Source: Planctomycetota bacterium
GTDB lineage: Bacteria; Planctomycetota; Phycisphaerae; UBA1845; UTPLA1
Reading direction: 5' to 3'
DNA length: 64,000 nt
NCBI GenBank assembly: GCA_016235815.1
Contig: JACRIM010000056.1
Coordinates: 1-64,000 of the forward strand
The notes beneath the pieces are model-generated. The model had not been told where the DNA came from. It saw nothing but the letters and a program-made list of their open reading frames with translations, and did not search any database. The translations under genes were made by a program, and so were the position numbers. Of this stretch, positions 1 through 7,892 are shown in pieces (positions within the stretch are counted from its first letter, which is position 1; the number at the start of each line of letters is the position of its first letter).

Positions 1-51
1 CCACAAACCCGGAACGTCCACCTTGACTCGCATCGCTTCATAGATGTTCAC
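1..51 (-). CDS. Possible 5' end of a gene running off the left edge
   Basis: On the minus strand a frame open from about position 180 reads protein-like residues (NIYEAMRVKVDVPGLW) down to base 1. A GTG at 51 or an ATG at 33 could start it, but neither has a convincing ribosome binding site. The gene would lie almost entirely outside the window. Bases 52-359 otherwise hold no gene I can support; the T-run at 69-76 has no hairpin before it. Confidence 0.2.
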   Translation of the reverse strand, partial: MNIYEAMRVKVDVPGLW

Positions 52-359
52 TGTTTCACGCGGGCGTCGTTTTTTTGATAAGTCGTTGCGCGGCTGAGGG
101 TTGCCGTCGCGGCGGGTGCGGGTTTTGCAGGGCGAGCCGGTTGCCGTGGTGGAATGATCAAGGATGTCGCGTCGTTATGTGTTTGGGGCGTCACGTCGTT
201 CGGGTGAATGGTGGGATTTGGAAGCGCGTGGGGATCTTTATTCTAACGTTCGGATGAGCCGGGAGGAGTGCGCTTGTCGAGAAAGGACGGGAAAAGTTGA
301 ATGACCCAGTGGACTCCCCTTTTACTCCGGACGAATACGAAAGAACCCACACCTAAAAA

Positions 360-2636
360 CTATGGACAGGTTTGATCAACCAAGCAATGCACGAACGCTT
401 GTACATCTTCGCCATTCAGAAGAGCCTCTCCATCGTTGCCCACATCCTTGTTCATGTTGGAAGCATAAGATTCACAAGTCGAAAGATTCGGGGCAACCAA
501 CAAGGCATCCACAAACAGCGAAAGGTCATCGGTATTGATCGTTTGATCGCAATTCATGTCACCACGCGGACAGGCGGGTCCCCACCGGGCGAGGTAGGCT
601 GATGCGTTGCCACCTGCAAAAGCGAAACGACCTCCGACATACAACTCGTCGTTGAATACACCCAATGCAAATACCATATAATCGGTACCGGTTCCCAAGG
701 AGTTCCAATCGACTCCATCCCAGCGGGCGATGTTGCTTGCCGAGGCGGATCCTGCGAATTGAAAGAATCCACCCGCTACCAACTCACCGTTATACATTCT
801 GAGGCAGTAGACTGTGCCGTTAATTCCGAAACCCGTCGGCTGCCACTCGGAGCCATTCCATCGGGCAATATTGTTTGCCGGCATTCCACCAGCCGTCGAA
901 AAAGAGCCACCGGCCCACAGTTCCCCGTTATGAACGGCCAAGGCACTGACCGAGCCGGCAATCCCTCCACCAATTGAACTCCAACTTGTACCGTTCCAAC
1001 TGGCAATATTGCTAATCGACGTGCCTCCGGCAGTATTGAAAAAGCCTCCTGCGATCAGATCGCCATTGTAGACGGCGAGACAATTCACCTGACCGCCCAC
1101 ACCTCCGGCCATTGACTGCCATGCCGAACCATCCCAACGGGCGATTGAATTAACCACCGTGCCGCCCGCACTATAAATGGAGCCCGCAACAATCAGTTCA
1201 TCTTGGAAAACAATCGTATCAAAAACCGTGCCAGTGGTACCTATTCCAAACGGCTGCCAGGTACTATTCGACCATCGAGCGACATTGTTGAGTGTGACAC
1301 CCCCTGACGAAGTGAACTTGCCAACCGCAACAAGTTCACCTTCAAAGCTGGTTACCGCATTTACCGATGGTCCGACTCCTTCGAGCATTCCACCCATCGC
1401 CTGCCAATGTTCGCCATCGCCACGCGAGATGCATCCCACTTGATCGTTACATGCGGAGCCGAGGCCGCCTCCCACAATCAACTCGCCTCCAATCACACCA
1501 AACGCTTCTACATCGTCGCTGAGTCCGTGCTGGACCGAGTTCCACGTTGAACCATCCCATCCAGCAATAAAATCCGCGCATTTCCCGCCCGCAATGCTGA
1601 AATCCCCGCCGGTGAATAGCGTGCCCTGATACTCGCAAAGTGCATTCGTCCAACTGATCACTCCTGACCCTAGAGCATGCCAACCTGAGGTGGTCCAGGC
1701 CGCGATATTGTTGGCACTTGCGCCGCCCGCCATGCTGAAAAACCCGCCAGCAATCAACTCTCCGCCAAAGACTCCCAGCGACGATACGACTCCGTTCGGT
1801 GCATTGGGAAGCGTTTGCCATGTGGTGCCATTCCATCGCATGACACGTAGAGCAAAGCCGCCACCGGCTATCAACTCACCGTTGTAAACAGTGAGTGCGC
1901 GAACATCATCATTTATTCCGGTTCCGAGCGCCTGCCATTGCCCCCCGTTCCATCGAGCGATGCTTTTCGTGTTAACGCCGCCCGCAGTCTGAAAACGTCC
2001 CGCCGCAATCAGTTCTCCGTTATAGACTGTTAACGATGTGACGCTATATTGGCTGGACCCTAGGCCGATACCTGCCCCCAATGGATACCACGCGTTGCCA
2101 TCCCAACGGGCAATGAAATTCGCCGGCTTTCCACCGGCGGTGGTAAAACTCCCACCGGCGATCAAGTCCCCGTTGTAGACTGTCAACGCCTTTACTATCT
2201 CATTCATTCCGGCGCCGAGCGGTTTCCATTCAGTGCCGTTCCACTCTGCAATTCGGTTTGCCGACAGCCCCCCCGCGCTGGTAAATCTGCCACCGACAAT
2301 TAAATTGTTGTTGTAGGTTGTCAACGCAAGGACATTCGATTGGAGTTCACCGCCAATGCCGGAGCCCATTACCTGCCATTCAGTTCCGTTCCACGCTGCA
2401 ATTCGATTTGCAGGAGTATTCCCGGCAATTCCAAAAGTGCCGCCTGCAACAAGCATGGGAGGTTCTGGTCCTGAACCGTCTCGATCCCATTGCTTAAGCA
2501 CCCACAGAGACGCGTTCATTCCGGGATATCCTTGCCCCGGCCTCCAATCAAACGAGCATTGGGCGTTCAACGAACTTGAAGTGCATAAGAAACAAAGAAA
2601 TGCTATTGATAAAAGCGTAGTTCGCCTATTAAACAT
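360..2636 (-). CDS. Secreted beta-propeller-like repeat protein with dockerin-like tail
   Basis: About 758 residues from the ATG at 2636, chosen because it directly precedes a clear signal peptide (MFNRRTTLLSIAFLCF..., cleavage near LNA|Q); an ATG 33 bases upstream would place charged residues before it. The body is about a dozen repeats of roughly 45 residues, each with a WNG..W..LG element followed by VYNGELIAGG and a F..AGG.....IARW element, resembling Kelch-like or delta-60 repeats that form propellers. The C-terminus has a dockerin-like pair of calcium loops (GDMNCDQTINTDDLSLFVDA, then a second degenerate copy ending HCLVDQTCP). Such tails are frequent on secreted proteins of Phycisphaerae-type planctomycetes. 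Function unknown; a surface or matrix protein is likely. Confidence is high for a gene, low for role. Confidence 0.85.
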   Translation of the reverse strand: MFNRRTTLLSIAFLCFLCTSSSLNAQCSFDWRPGQGYPGMNASLWVLKQWDRDGSGPEPPMLVAGGTFGIAGNTPANRIAAWNGTEWQVMGSGIGGELQSNVLALTTYNNNLIVGGRFTSAGGLSANRIAEWNGTEWKPLGAGMNEIVKALTVYNGDLIAGGSFTTAGGKPANFIARWDGNAWYPLGAGIGLGSSQYSVTSLTVYNGELIAAGRFQTAGGVNTKSIARWNGGQWQALGTGINDDVRALTVYNGELIAGGGFALRVMRWNGTTWQTLPNAPNGVVSSLGVFGGELIAGGFFSMAGGASANNIAAWTTSGWHALGSGVISWTNALCEYQGTLFTGGDFSIAGGKCADFIAGWDGSTWNSVQHGLSDDVEAFGVIGGELIVGGGLGSACNDQVGCISRGDGEHWQAMGGMLEGVGPSVNAVTSFEGELVAVGKFTSSGGVTLNNVARWSNSTWQPFGIGTTGTVFDTIVFQDELIVAGSIYSAGGTVVNSIARWDGSAWQSMAGGVGGQVNCLAVYNGDLIAGGFFNTAGGTSISNIASWNGTSWSSIGGGIAGSVSALAVHNGELWAGGSFSTAGGMPANNIARWNGSEWQPTGFGINGTVYCLRMYNGELVAGGFFQFAGSASASNIARWDGVDWNSLGTGTDYMVFALGVFNDELYVGGRFAFAGGNASAYLARWGPACPRGDMNCDQTINTDDLSLFVDALLVAPNLSTCESYASNMNKDVGNDGEALLNGEDVQAFVHCLVDQTCP

Positions 2637-2832
2637 GACACGCCTCAGGCTTCCGGTGACGGAGTGCATTCAAATCAAGCAGGCTTCACGAGCTAATGCA
2701 GAGTTTACCCGATTTTGCATAACATTGGCAACGAATGGATATTATTTCATTGGCGTGAAGGCCCATTCTATCTCCCGTCTCGGCGGAAATCCCCTCCATC
2801 GACGGGCAACAATGCCGTGGCCGGTAACTTGA

Positions 2833-3012
2833 GAGAGGATTCCCGCGTCCCACTGCGCGAGAAATAAGGCTCGCACGAGAGCGGACTTCACCGACACCAT
2901 CAAACGCGAAATCGCCAACGCCGATTACTCGTATTTTGAAGACCAATACCCGGATGCCCCCCCTTCCGAACCCTCACTTCTCGATTCGCCTCCCCCACTA
3001 ACTAACGGCTAG
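2833..3012 (+). pseudogene. Possible C-terminal coding remnant without a start
   Basis: The frame open from 2833 to the TAG at 3010 reads a protein-like acidic and proline-rich end (RADFTDTIKREIANADYSYF, then EDQYPDAPPSEPSLL). There is no in-frame ATG and no ribosome binding site. The family is not recognised. It could be the tail of a decayed gene or chance. The rest of 2637-3357 shows no gene I can support. Confidence 0.18.
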
Positions 3013-3357
3013 AAACCATCGGCCACCGCGAGAAGACAAACACCACGTGCGACTGATATTGGCCCTCTCAGGATGTCTGCGGCTATTCCGCACCATATTC
3101 GCCAGGCCGCCCCTGTTGATCGTGCGAAACACGACGACAACAAACCAACGGACGTTGTTGCCTGCGTGCGACATCCGGCCAATCAGGAGCCTCCCGCACA
3201 GGGCGGCGGGGTTTCCCAGTCGTTACAGACGTCATCGGTTTTCGGAACCATGGGAAAAAGGGACGACGCGCGAACACCCGGATTCACAAGGGTTTGCGAG
3301 TCAATCGCCGTATGACGCTAGTTATCGCGAAACAGCGTCCCTCGCGAACCCTGCCGT

Positions 3358-3373
3358 TGGCACGGCCGTTGCC
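3358..3373 (+). promoter_or_regulatory. Sigma-54 (-24/-12) promoter
   Basis: TGGCACGGCCGTTGCC matches the sigma-54 consensus TGGCACG-N4-TTGC exactly in its core, with GG and GC elements ten bases apart; only the base after TTGC differs. The expected transcription start is near 3384, about 30 bases before the lipoprotein start codon. The activator (enhancer-binding protein) is not in the window. Confidence 0.7.
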
Positions 3374-3414
3374 CTAGGGAGAGTCGAGAGCGTACGAGGG
3401 GGGGAGGGAGAGAG

Positions 3415-3732
3415 ATGGCACGGTGGAGTCAGCGAATCGTAATGACAGCGATCTGCACTCTTCCGCTGGTTGTCGGTGCTTGTTCAGAAGGTCCGTCGAT
3501 GCGTCCGGGGGGACCGCGATCGACGACTCTTCTGCTCGGCAAGGAAGCGTCGGCGGGGATATCGACGCACATCGGCCGCAGTGAGTGGCCGGCGACCAGC
3601 GGACGAGTGGAGACACCGGAACAGACGATCTACGTCGAGTACTACCGCGACTTCACCGGCAACGCCGCAAACGAACGAAACAACCCGTACCGAAACTTCC
3701 AAAGCTACCGGGTCGGTACGAGTCAGAAATAG
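3415..3732 (+). CDS. Small secreted lipoprotein, unknown function
   Basis: 105 residues. A strong purine-rich Shine-Dalgarno stretch (GGGGGGAGGGAGAGAG) ends directly before the ATG. The N-terminus has a basic patch, a hydrophobic core and a lipobox-like VVGAC, so it is probably lipid-anchored after Cys23. The mature part contains an EQTIYVEYYRDFTG stretch and ends in polar residues with no domain I recognise. The gene is a single unit: a sigma-54 promoter lies 42 bases upstream and a strong terminator 43 bases downstream. It converges with the FG-GAP protein gene. Expression should therefore depend on a sigma-54 activator. Confidence 0.75.
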   Translation: MARWSQRIVMTAICTLPLVVGACSEGPSMRPGGPRSTTLLLGKEASAGISTHIGRSEWPATSGRVETPEQTIYVEYYRDFTGNAANERNNPYRNFQSYRVGTSQK

Positions 3733-3774
3733 AACACACCCAAGGCCACACACCTTGCTCCTACACCGCGAACA

Positions 3775-3813
3775 CGCCCGTCGGTCGAAAGACCGGCGGG
3801 CGTCGTTTTTTTT
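3775..3813 (+). terminator. Intrinsic terminator of the lipoprotein gene
   Basis: CGCCCGTCGGTC pairs with GACCGGCGGGCG around a GAAA tetraloop and is followed by a run of eight T after GTCG. The hairpin also lies directly after the stop codon of the converging minus-strand gene, where it could protect that mRNA's 3' end. Confidence 0.9.
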
Positions 3814-5284
3814 ACGGGGCGGTGAGCAGCGCGACGAAGTTGGAAACGTCCAACCCGTCAATCGCCAGGTCGCCGTTCAGATCGGCCTGTTGAATATCGC
3901 AGCCGGGATGGGCCAGCGCGTACCCCGTTGCGTCGAGTGCGGCGGTCACAAAGGCGTCCACGTCGAGAACGTCCGTCGCACAGTCGCAATTCATGTCGCC
4001 GGGGATCGGTGCATCGGTGCCGGCAATCACATATACGAGGTTCCCATTCGCCGCAGAGCAGAGGAAATCCAACGCGCAGTCGCCATTCACATCGCCAACG
4101 CCCACGGCGTCGAATCCAAGTTGCGAGCCGGCAATGGTATGCGTGAAGGAACGAAGCAGGCTGCCATCGGCCCCCGAGCGCACTTCAATTCGTCCGGCGT
4201 TCGCGCCGCCCAGGGCACTCGTGTAGAGACCGAGGATCACATCCTCGCGGCCATCGCGATTGACATCGCCCGCGCCACGCCCAGGGCCGAGGCCGGAGGC
4301 GAATGGTCCAATGAACGTCCGCACGATCGCGCCGCTGGCCCCCGAATAAATGTAGGCCTTGCCCGATGCGCCACCGTTGGTGGTGTCGCCATAATCGCCG
4401 ACAAAGAGATCGCGTCCGCCATCGCCATCCACATCACCCAGCCCCGCAACAAAGAAGGTGCCGAAGGTGGAGCTGAACGGCGCGTTCGGCGCCAGTGCGG
4501 GCAAGAGCACTGAGCCATCAAGCCCGGAATAAACATAGGCGCGTCCCAAGGGCGCGGGTCCGGCGCCCGGAGCCCCAACAATGAGGTCCGACTTTCCGTC
4601 ACCGTTGATATCCCCGGCATTGGCCAGTCCCGAACCGAAGAGCGCAGTGGACGCGCCCAGGTGCGTGCGAATCACTGCGCCCGTGAGTCCTGAATACACA
4701 TAGACCTTCCCGGCATTCGTTCCCCCTGCGTCATTCAGCGGCGCACCAACCGCGACATCCCCTCGGCCATCGCCGTCGACATCGCCCGCGCCCGACACCG
4801 CCGCCCCGAAGTTGTCGCCAAGCGCCTCGCCGTCGAAATGCCGGAGGATGGCACCGGTGGCGCCGGAATACACCCGCGCGCGTCCCGCGCCATCGATCGG
4901 ACCGCCCGCGATGATGTCGTGGACAGTATCGCCGTCGACATCCCCCGCATCGGCGATCGCATAGCCGATCTGCCAGTCGCGTGCGACGCCGGTGAATGTG
5001 TGTAGCAGTGCCCCGGTGCGACCCGAGCGAACGGTCACTTTGCCGACGCGGCGTGGATTCCCTCCGAATCCCGGCGCCCCGATGATCAAATCTGTAACGC
5101 CGTCCGCATCGATGTCGTGCAATTCGGAAACGGCCCATCCAAACGTTCCAGTGTCGGTCAACGTTTGAAGAATCGTAACCCCCGGCTCGACAAACTGAGC
5201 CACGGCGGGCCGACAAGCGAGCACGAGCAAAATGAACGCAGTGCAAACAGAATGCGTTACGCGAGGACTATTTCGAGACGGCAT
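3812..5284 (-). CDS. Secreted FG-GAP/integrin-alpha-like repeat protein with dockerin-like tail
   Basis: 490 residues from the ATG at 5284, which has a GGGAG ribosome binding site about nine bases upstream; an ATG eight codons earlier lacks one. A signal peptide ends near AVA|Q. The body consists of about seven repeats with the calcium-binding FG-GAP pattern DxDGDGxxDxxxGAP alternating with YSGxxGxxxR.. segments, as in integrin alpha propellers. The C-terminus has two dockerin-like loops (GDMNCDCATDVLDVDAFV and DLNGDLAIDGLDVSNFV). The stop codon abuts the shared terminator hairpin. Probably an exported surface or matrix protein; no catalytic residues seen. Confidence 0.88.
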   Translation of the reverse strand: MPSRNSPRVTHSVCTAFILLVLACRPAVAQFVEPGVTILQTLTDTGTFGWAVSELHDIDADGVTDLIIGAPGFGGNPRRVGKVTVRSGRTGALLHTFTGVARDWQIGYAIADAGDVDGDTVHDIIAGGPIDGAGRARVYSGATGAILRHFDGEALGDNFGAAVSGAGDVDGDGRGDVAVGAPLNDAGGTNAGKVYVYSGLTGAVIRTHLGASTALFGSGLANAGDINGDGKSDLIVGAPGAGPAPLGRAYVYSGLDGSVLLPALAPNAPFSSTFGTFFVAGLGDVDGDGGRDLFVGDYGDTTNGGASGKAYIYSGASGAIVRTFIGPFASGLGPGRGAGDVNRDGREDVILGLYTSALGGANAGRIEVRSGADGSLLRSFTHTIAGSQLGFDAVGVGDVNGDCALDFLCSAANGNLVYVIAGTDAPIPGDMNCDCATDVLDVDAFVTAALDATGYALAHPGCDIQQADLNGDLAIDGLDVSNFVALLTAP

Positions 5285-5380
5285 GATCGATACGCTCCCA
5301 TGGCGCACCCGTCGAGGCAGGATGGCCCCGCACGGTGTTGCGCGTCTCTTATTGATACGAGGGGAATCAGGGAGCCACTA

Positions 5381-6277
5381 TCACGATCTTGCTCGTTTTC
5401 GAAGTGGGGCCGCCAATTGGGTGATCTGCGAAGGCGGGCACTGAAAGCTTCGTGAAAAGGCCGCGGTGAAATGCGAATGGCTTGAATAGCCTAGCCCGAA
5501 CGCAAGCGCCGTCAAATCCTGCCTGTGCCCGGAGAGCGATTCCAACGCGCTTCGCAGCCGCAATTGAGATTGATACTGATGAAGTGTCATGCCCGTTTCC
5601 TGCCGAAAGAGCCGGCACAGGTGAAAGGGCGAGCAATGCACGGCTTGAGCCACGTCGCTCAGTCGAATCGTGTCGCTGACATGCAAGGCAAGATAAGCCT
5701 TGGCCGCCTCCGCCCGGTCGCGATGATCGCTCGCCGTTGCATGGCGTCGGTTACGCGCCATGCGCCGCCCGCGCGTCTCAAATGCCATCGCAATGATCCG
5801 CCGAACAACATTCAGCATCGTCTCTTGAATTAAGAGCGGGGAAGGGTTCTCCGCCGAAAGCGCGTATTCAAAAACTCGCCGCTGCATCAGATAGGTCGTG
5901 GCATCACTCGGCCCGTTGGCAAACTCAAACGGAGCTTCGGGCCGATCTGCCACTGCCGGCCGATATGCTGCGACCATGTCAGCGAGGATGCCCTCATCGA
6001 TTCGAAACCACTCGCAATGGTCGCCCCGTTCGTGAAGCAGCCCGCGCCGATACATGTGCTGCGTGTTGTAATACATCACACAATTGGCGTCGGCTACGAC
6101 TTCATGTCGCCCCGACTGTCGGATCCGAACCGGCACTCGTGGGAAAACAATGAGGGGGTGGTCGCCGATGCAGTTTTCTTCAGTCCATGCGCGATGATCC
6201 GACGGACAGCGAAACCGCCCGATGGTGATCAGGTCCGACTCAAAGACCCGTTCTGATACGCTGGTGCGATTCGGCAT
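5381..6277 (-). CDS. AraC-family transcriptional regulator
   Basis: 298 residues from the ATG at 6277; a TTG two codons earlier is possible. The N-terminal ~180 residues look like a cupin-type sensing domain (FPRVPVRIRQSG..) but I cannot name a ligand. The C-terminal ~100 residues are a canonical AraC pair of helix-turn-helix motifs: IRLSDVAQAVHCSPFHLCRL and then LTALAFGLGYSSHSHFTAAF with FGLGYSS in the recognition-helix region. It should bind DNA and control a nearby or distant target; the only close non-operon neighbours are the FG-GAP gene downstream and the RNA candidate region upstream. Family assignment is certain, target unknown. Confidence 0.9.
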   Translation of the reverse strand: MPNRTSVSERVFESDLITIGRFRCPSDHRAWTEENCIGDHPLIVFPRVPVRIRQSGRHEVVADANCVMYYNTQHMYRRGLLHERGDHCEWFRIDEGILADMVAAYRPAVADRPEAPFEFANGPSDATTYLMQRRVFEYALSAENPSPLLIQETMLNVVRRIIAMAFETRGRRMARNRRHATASDHRDRAEAAKAYLALHVSDTIRLSDVAQAVHCSPFHLCRLFRQETGMTLHQYQSQLRLRSALESLSGHRQDLTALAFGLGYSSHSHFTAAFSRSFQCPPSQITQLAAPLRKRARS

Positions 6278-6522
6278 GAGCAACCCCAGAGGCGCGCGTG
6301 GGTGAAACGACGCCGTTTAGATCAAGTGTAGGCCGCTCGAGTCGGGCCTTCGCCGGATTCCCTATCCAAAGAGGGAGCGTATGACTATGCACACCCCTGT
6401 GCATAAACGTCCAATTCGGCCGTGCCTTTCGGTGCGTCCACACTCAGCGGACCAATTTATCTGGAGTTGTTACATCCGAAATCACCGACATTTACGGTCG
6501 ATCCGGGTTTGTGTGTGTTTTC

Positions 6523-6538
6523 TGGCACAACTCGTGCT
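6523..6538 (+). promoter_or_regulatory. Sigma-54-like promoter before RNA candidate 1
   Basis: TGGCACAACTCGTGCT has the GG and GC elements ten bases apart and an intact TGGCAC; it differs from TGGCACG-N4-TTGCW at one base in each half. The expected start is near 6549. No coding gene lies between it and the terminator ending at 6740. Confidence 0.5.
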
Positions 6539-6548
6539 TATAGGTTGT

Positions 6549-6740
6549 CCAACACCCCTGTTTGGGGCATGAAAGTGAGTGTGGGTGCACGGGAGTTCCC
6601 TATCGAGACGCTGCCGACTCGACGGCGTTTAAGGGCAAGTCAAAACCAATTCTCGGCGCTAGGGTTTGTACTCGAACTTTGACGCCGTCCCGAAGTTGTC
6701 TGATTGGGAGACGCGGCAACTGGGGCGGCGTCTTTTTTTT
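6549..6740 (+). ncRNA. Candidate structured non-coding RNA 1
   Basis: A stretch of about 190 bases bounded by a sigma-54-like promoter and a very strong terminator, containing no credible coding frame (short overlapping frames lack ribosome binding sites and recognisable protein). It holds a CCCC/GGGG hairpin at 6555-6567, a GCCG/CGGC hairpin at 6613-6626 and the terminator stem. It lies in the gap between the AraC gene and the converging SDR gene, so it is not a leader of a downstream gene. No known RNA family is recognised. Start and extent are inferred. Confidence 0.4.
6681..6740 (+). terminator. Large intrinsic terminator of RNA candidate 1
   Basis: GACGCCGTCCC (6681-6691) pairs over 11 positions with GGGGCGGCGTC (6722-6732), with an inner AGTTG/CAACT stem, then eight T. 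This is one of the strongest terminators in the window although no protein gene precedes it on this strand. Confidence 0.88.
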
Positions 6741-6748
6741 GGTTGGAC

Positions 6749-7741
6749 TTATGCAGATTGGCGGGCTGATTCTGTGGCGGCCCCGTCGGTTTGCGGCAAG
6801 TCGGCGAGTGACGCCGTGAAGTCGCGCCGGGTACGCCAACCGAGTTCCACGTCCGCACGACGGCTGGTGTAATACCGGAAGCCCGGTGAATGGCCGGCGA
6901 ATGCCGCCTCCGCAAGAGATCCGTCAATGGTCCGCGCGAGCCGGCCTAGCATGGCTACGGCCCCGCGAGCCAGAGCCGGTAGTTCGACGATCGCCGGACG
7001 CTGACCCACAACACCGGCAATTCGATTGACAATCTCGCGATACGGCAGATTCTCCCCGCCAAGGATGTAGCGCGTGCCCGTTCGGCCGCGTAGCGCCGCA
7101 AGGATGATGCCGTCGACCACGTCGTCAACGTCGATCACGTTGTCGCCGCCCGATGGGAGCAAGAGCACCCGCGACCGACCCACCTGGCGAACCAGCGATC
7201 CAGGATACGACGATGGATCGTGCGATCCATAAACCGTGCCGAGATTGACGGTGACCACGGTTTGACCGGCGCATGCCGCCTCACGCGCGTGCGCTTCGGC
7301 CAGCAGCTTGCTGCGAATGAACGGGTTTCGTCGCACGAACTCATCCGACGCCGTCGCGGATTCATCGAGCGGAAGTTGGCCTGTCGTCGAAACGCCGAGC
7401 GTGGCGGCCGTGCTGACCAGAACGAAGCGGGGGACAAGTGCCTCGCGAGCCGCGGCGAGCAACTTTCGGGTCGCCTCACCATTGATGCAAAGCAAAGTCC
7501 CGAGGTGGGCCGGGTCGTTAGAGTTCATCGCTGCCAGATGAAAGAGAACGTCGTGGCCTCGCATCAGCCGCGCCAGCGTCGACACATCGTTGTCCAGTGT
7601 CCCGCGAACCTTGCCAACGACGGAGCGGAGATGCCGTGCGTCCTTGCGAAACAGCGCCGTCACGTTGTGTTGATCGCTGAGCAAGCGGTCAACAAGTCGG
7701 CGACCGATGAAGCCGGTGGCCCCGGTGATGAAGGCGCGCAT
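6749..7741 (-). CDS. NAD-dependent epimerase/dehydratase (extended SDR)
   Basis: 330 residues. The N-terminus carries the Rossmann nucleotide motif TGATGFIG (residues 7-14), followed by FHLAAMN and LVSTAATLGV typical of extended short-chain dehydrogenases acting on nucleotide sugars or related carbonyls; the closest remembered group is the dihydroflavonol-reductase-like/HpnA type. The usual catalytic YxxxK is replaced: the site reads NPFIRSKLLAE, so Phe stands where Tyr is expected, although Lys and the neighbouring residues are conserved. That could mean altered chemistry or a binding-only role. The gene is single, reads towards the terminator of RNA candidate 1, and is followed upstream by the terminator of the selenoprotein gene. 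Substrate unknown. Confidence 0.85.
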   Translation of the reverse strand: MRAFITGATGFIGRRLVDRLLSDQHNVTALFRKDARHLRSVVGKVRGTLDNDVSTLARLMRGHDVLFHLAAMNSNDPAHLGTLLCINGEATRKLLAAAREALVPRFVLVSTAATLGVSTTGQLPLDESATASDEFVRRNPFIRSKLLAEAHAREAACAGQTVVTVNLGTVYGSHDPSSYPGSLVRQVGRSRVLLLPSGGDNVIDVDDVVDGIILAALRGRTGTRYILGGENLPYREIVNRIAGVVGQRPAIVELPALARGAVAMLGRLARTIDGSLAEAAFAGHSPGFRYYTSRRADVELGWRTRRDFTASLADLPQTDGAATESARQSA

Positions 7742-7828
7742 GGGTGTCCCTGTATCGTGCGAGTTGCGTTATCTGTTGTGTTTATCGACGCGAGACCGGG
7801 CTGGAAGTGAACCGGCCGACAGCGCATG

Positions 7829-7862
7829 AAAACGCGGCCGACAGGGGGCTCCTGCCGGCCGC
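7829..7862 (-). terminator. Intrinsic terminator of the selenoprotein gene
   Basis: On the minus strand GCGGCCGGCAGG pairs with CCTGTCGGCCGC over 12 positions (one G-T) around a five-base loop and is followed by G and four T. It lies 31 bases after the stop codon at 7893. Confidence 0.75.
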
Positions 7863-7892
7863 GGTGAAGTGGTTACGCGTCGATGTCCCGAA

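Noticed and set aside
69-76. Terminator at the left edge (T-run after CGGGCGTCG)
   Set aside because: The same 3' half occurs in the terminator at 3775-3813, but here no pairing 5' half is present.
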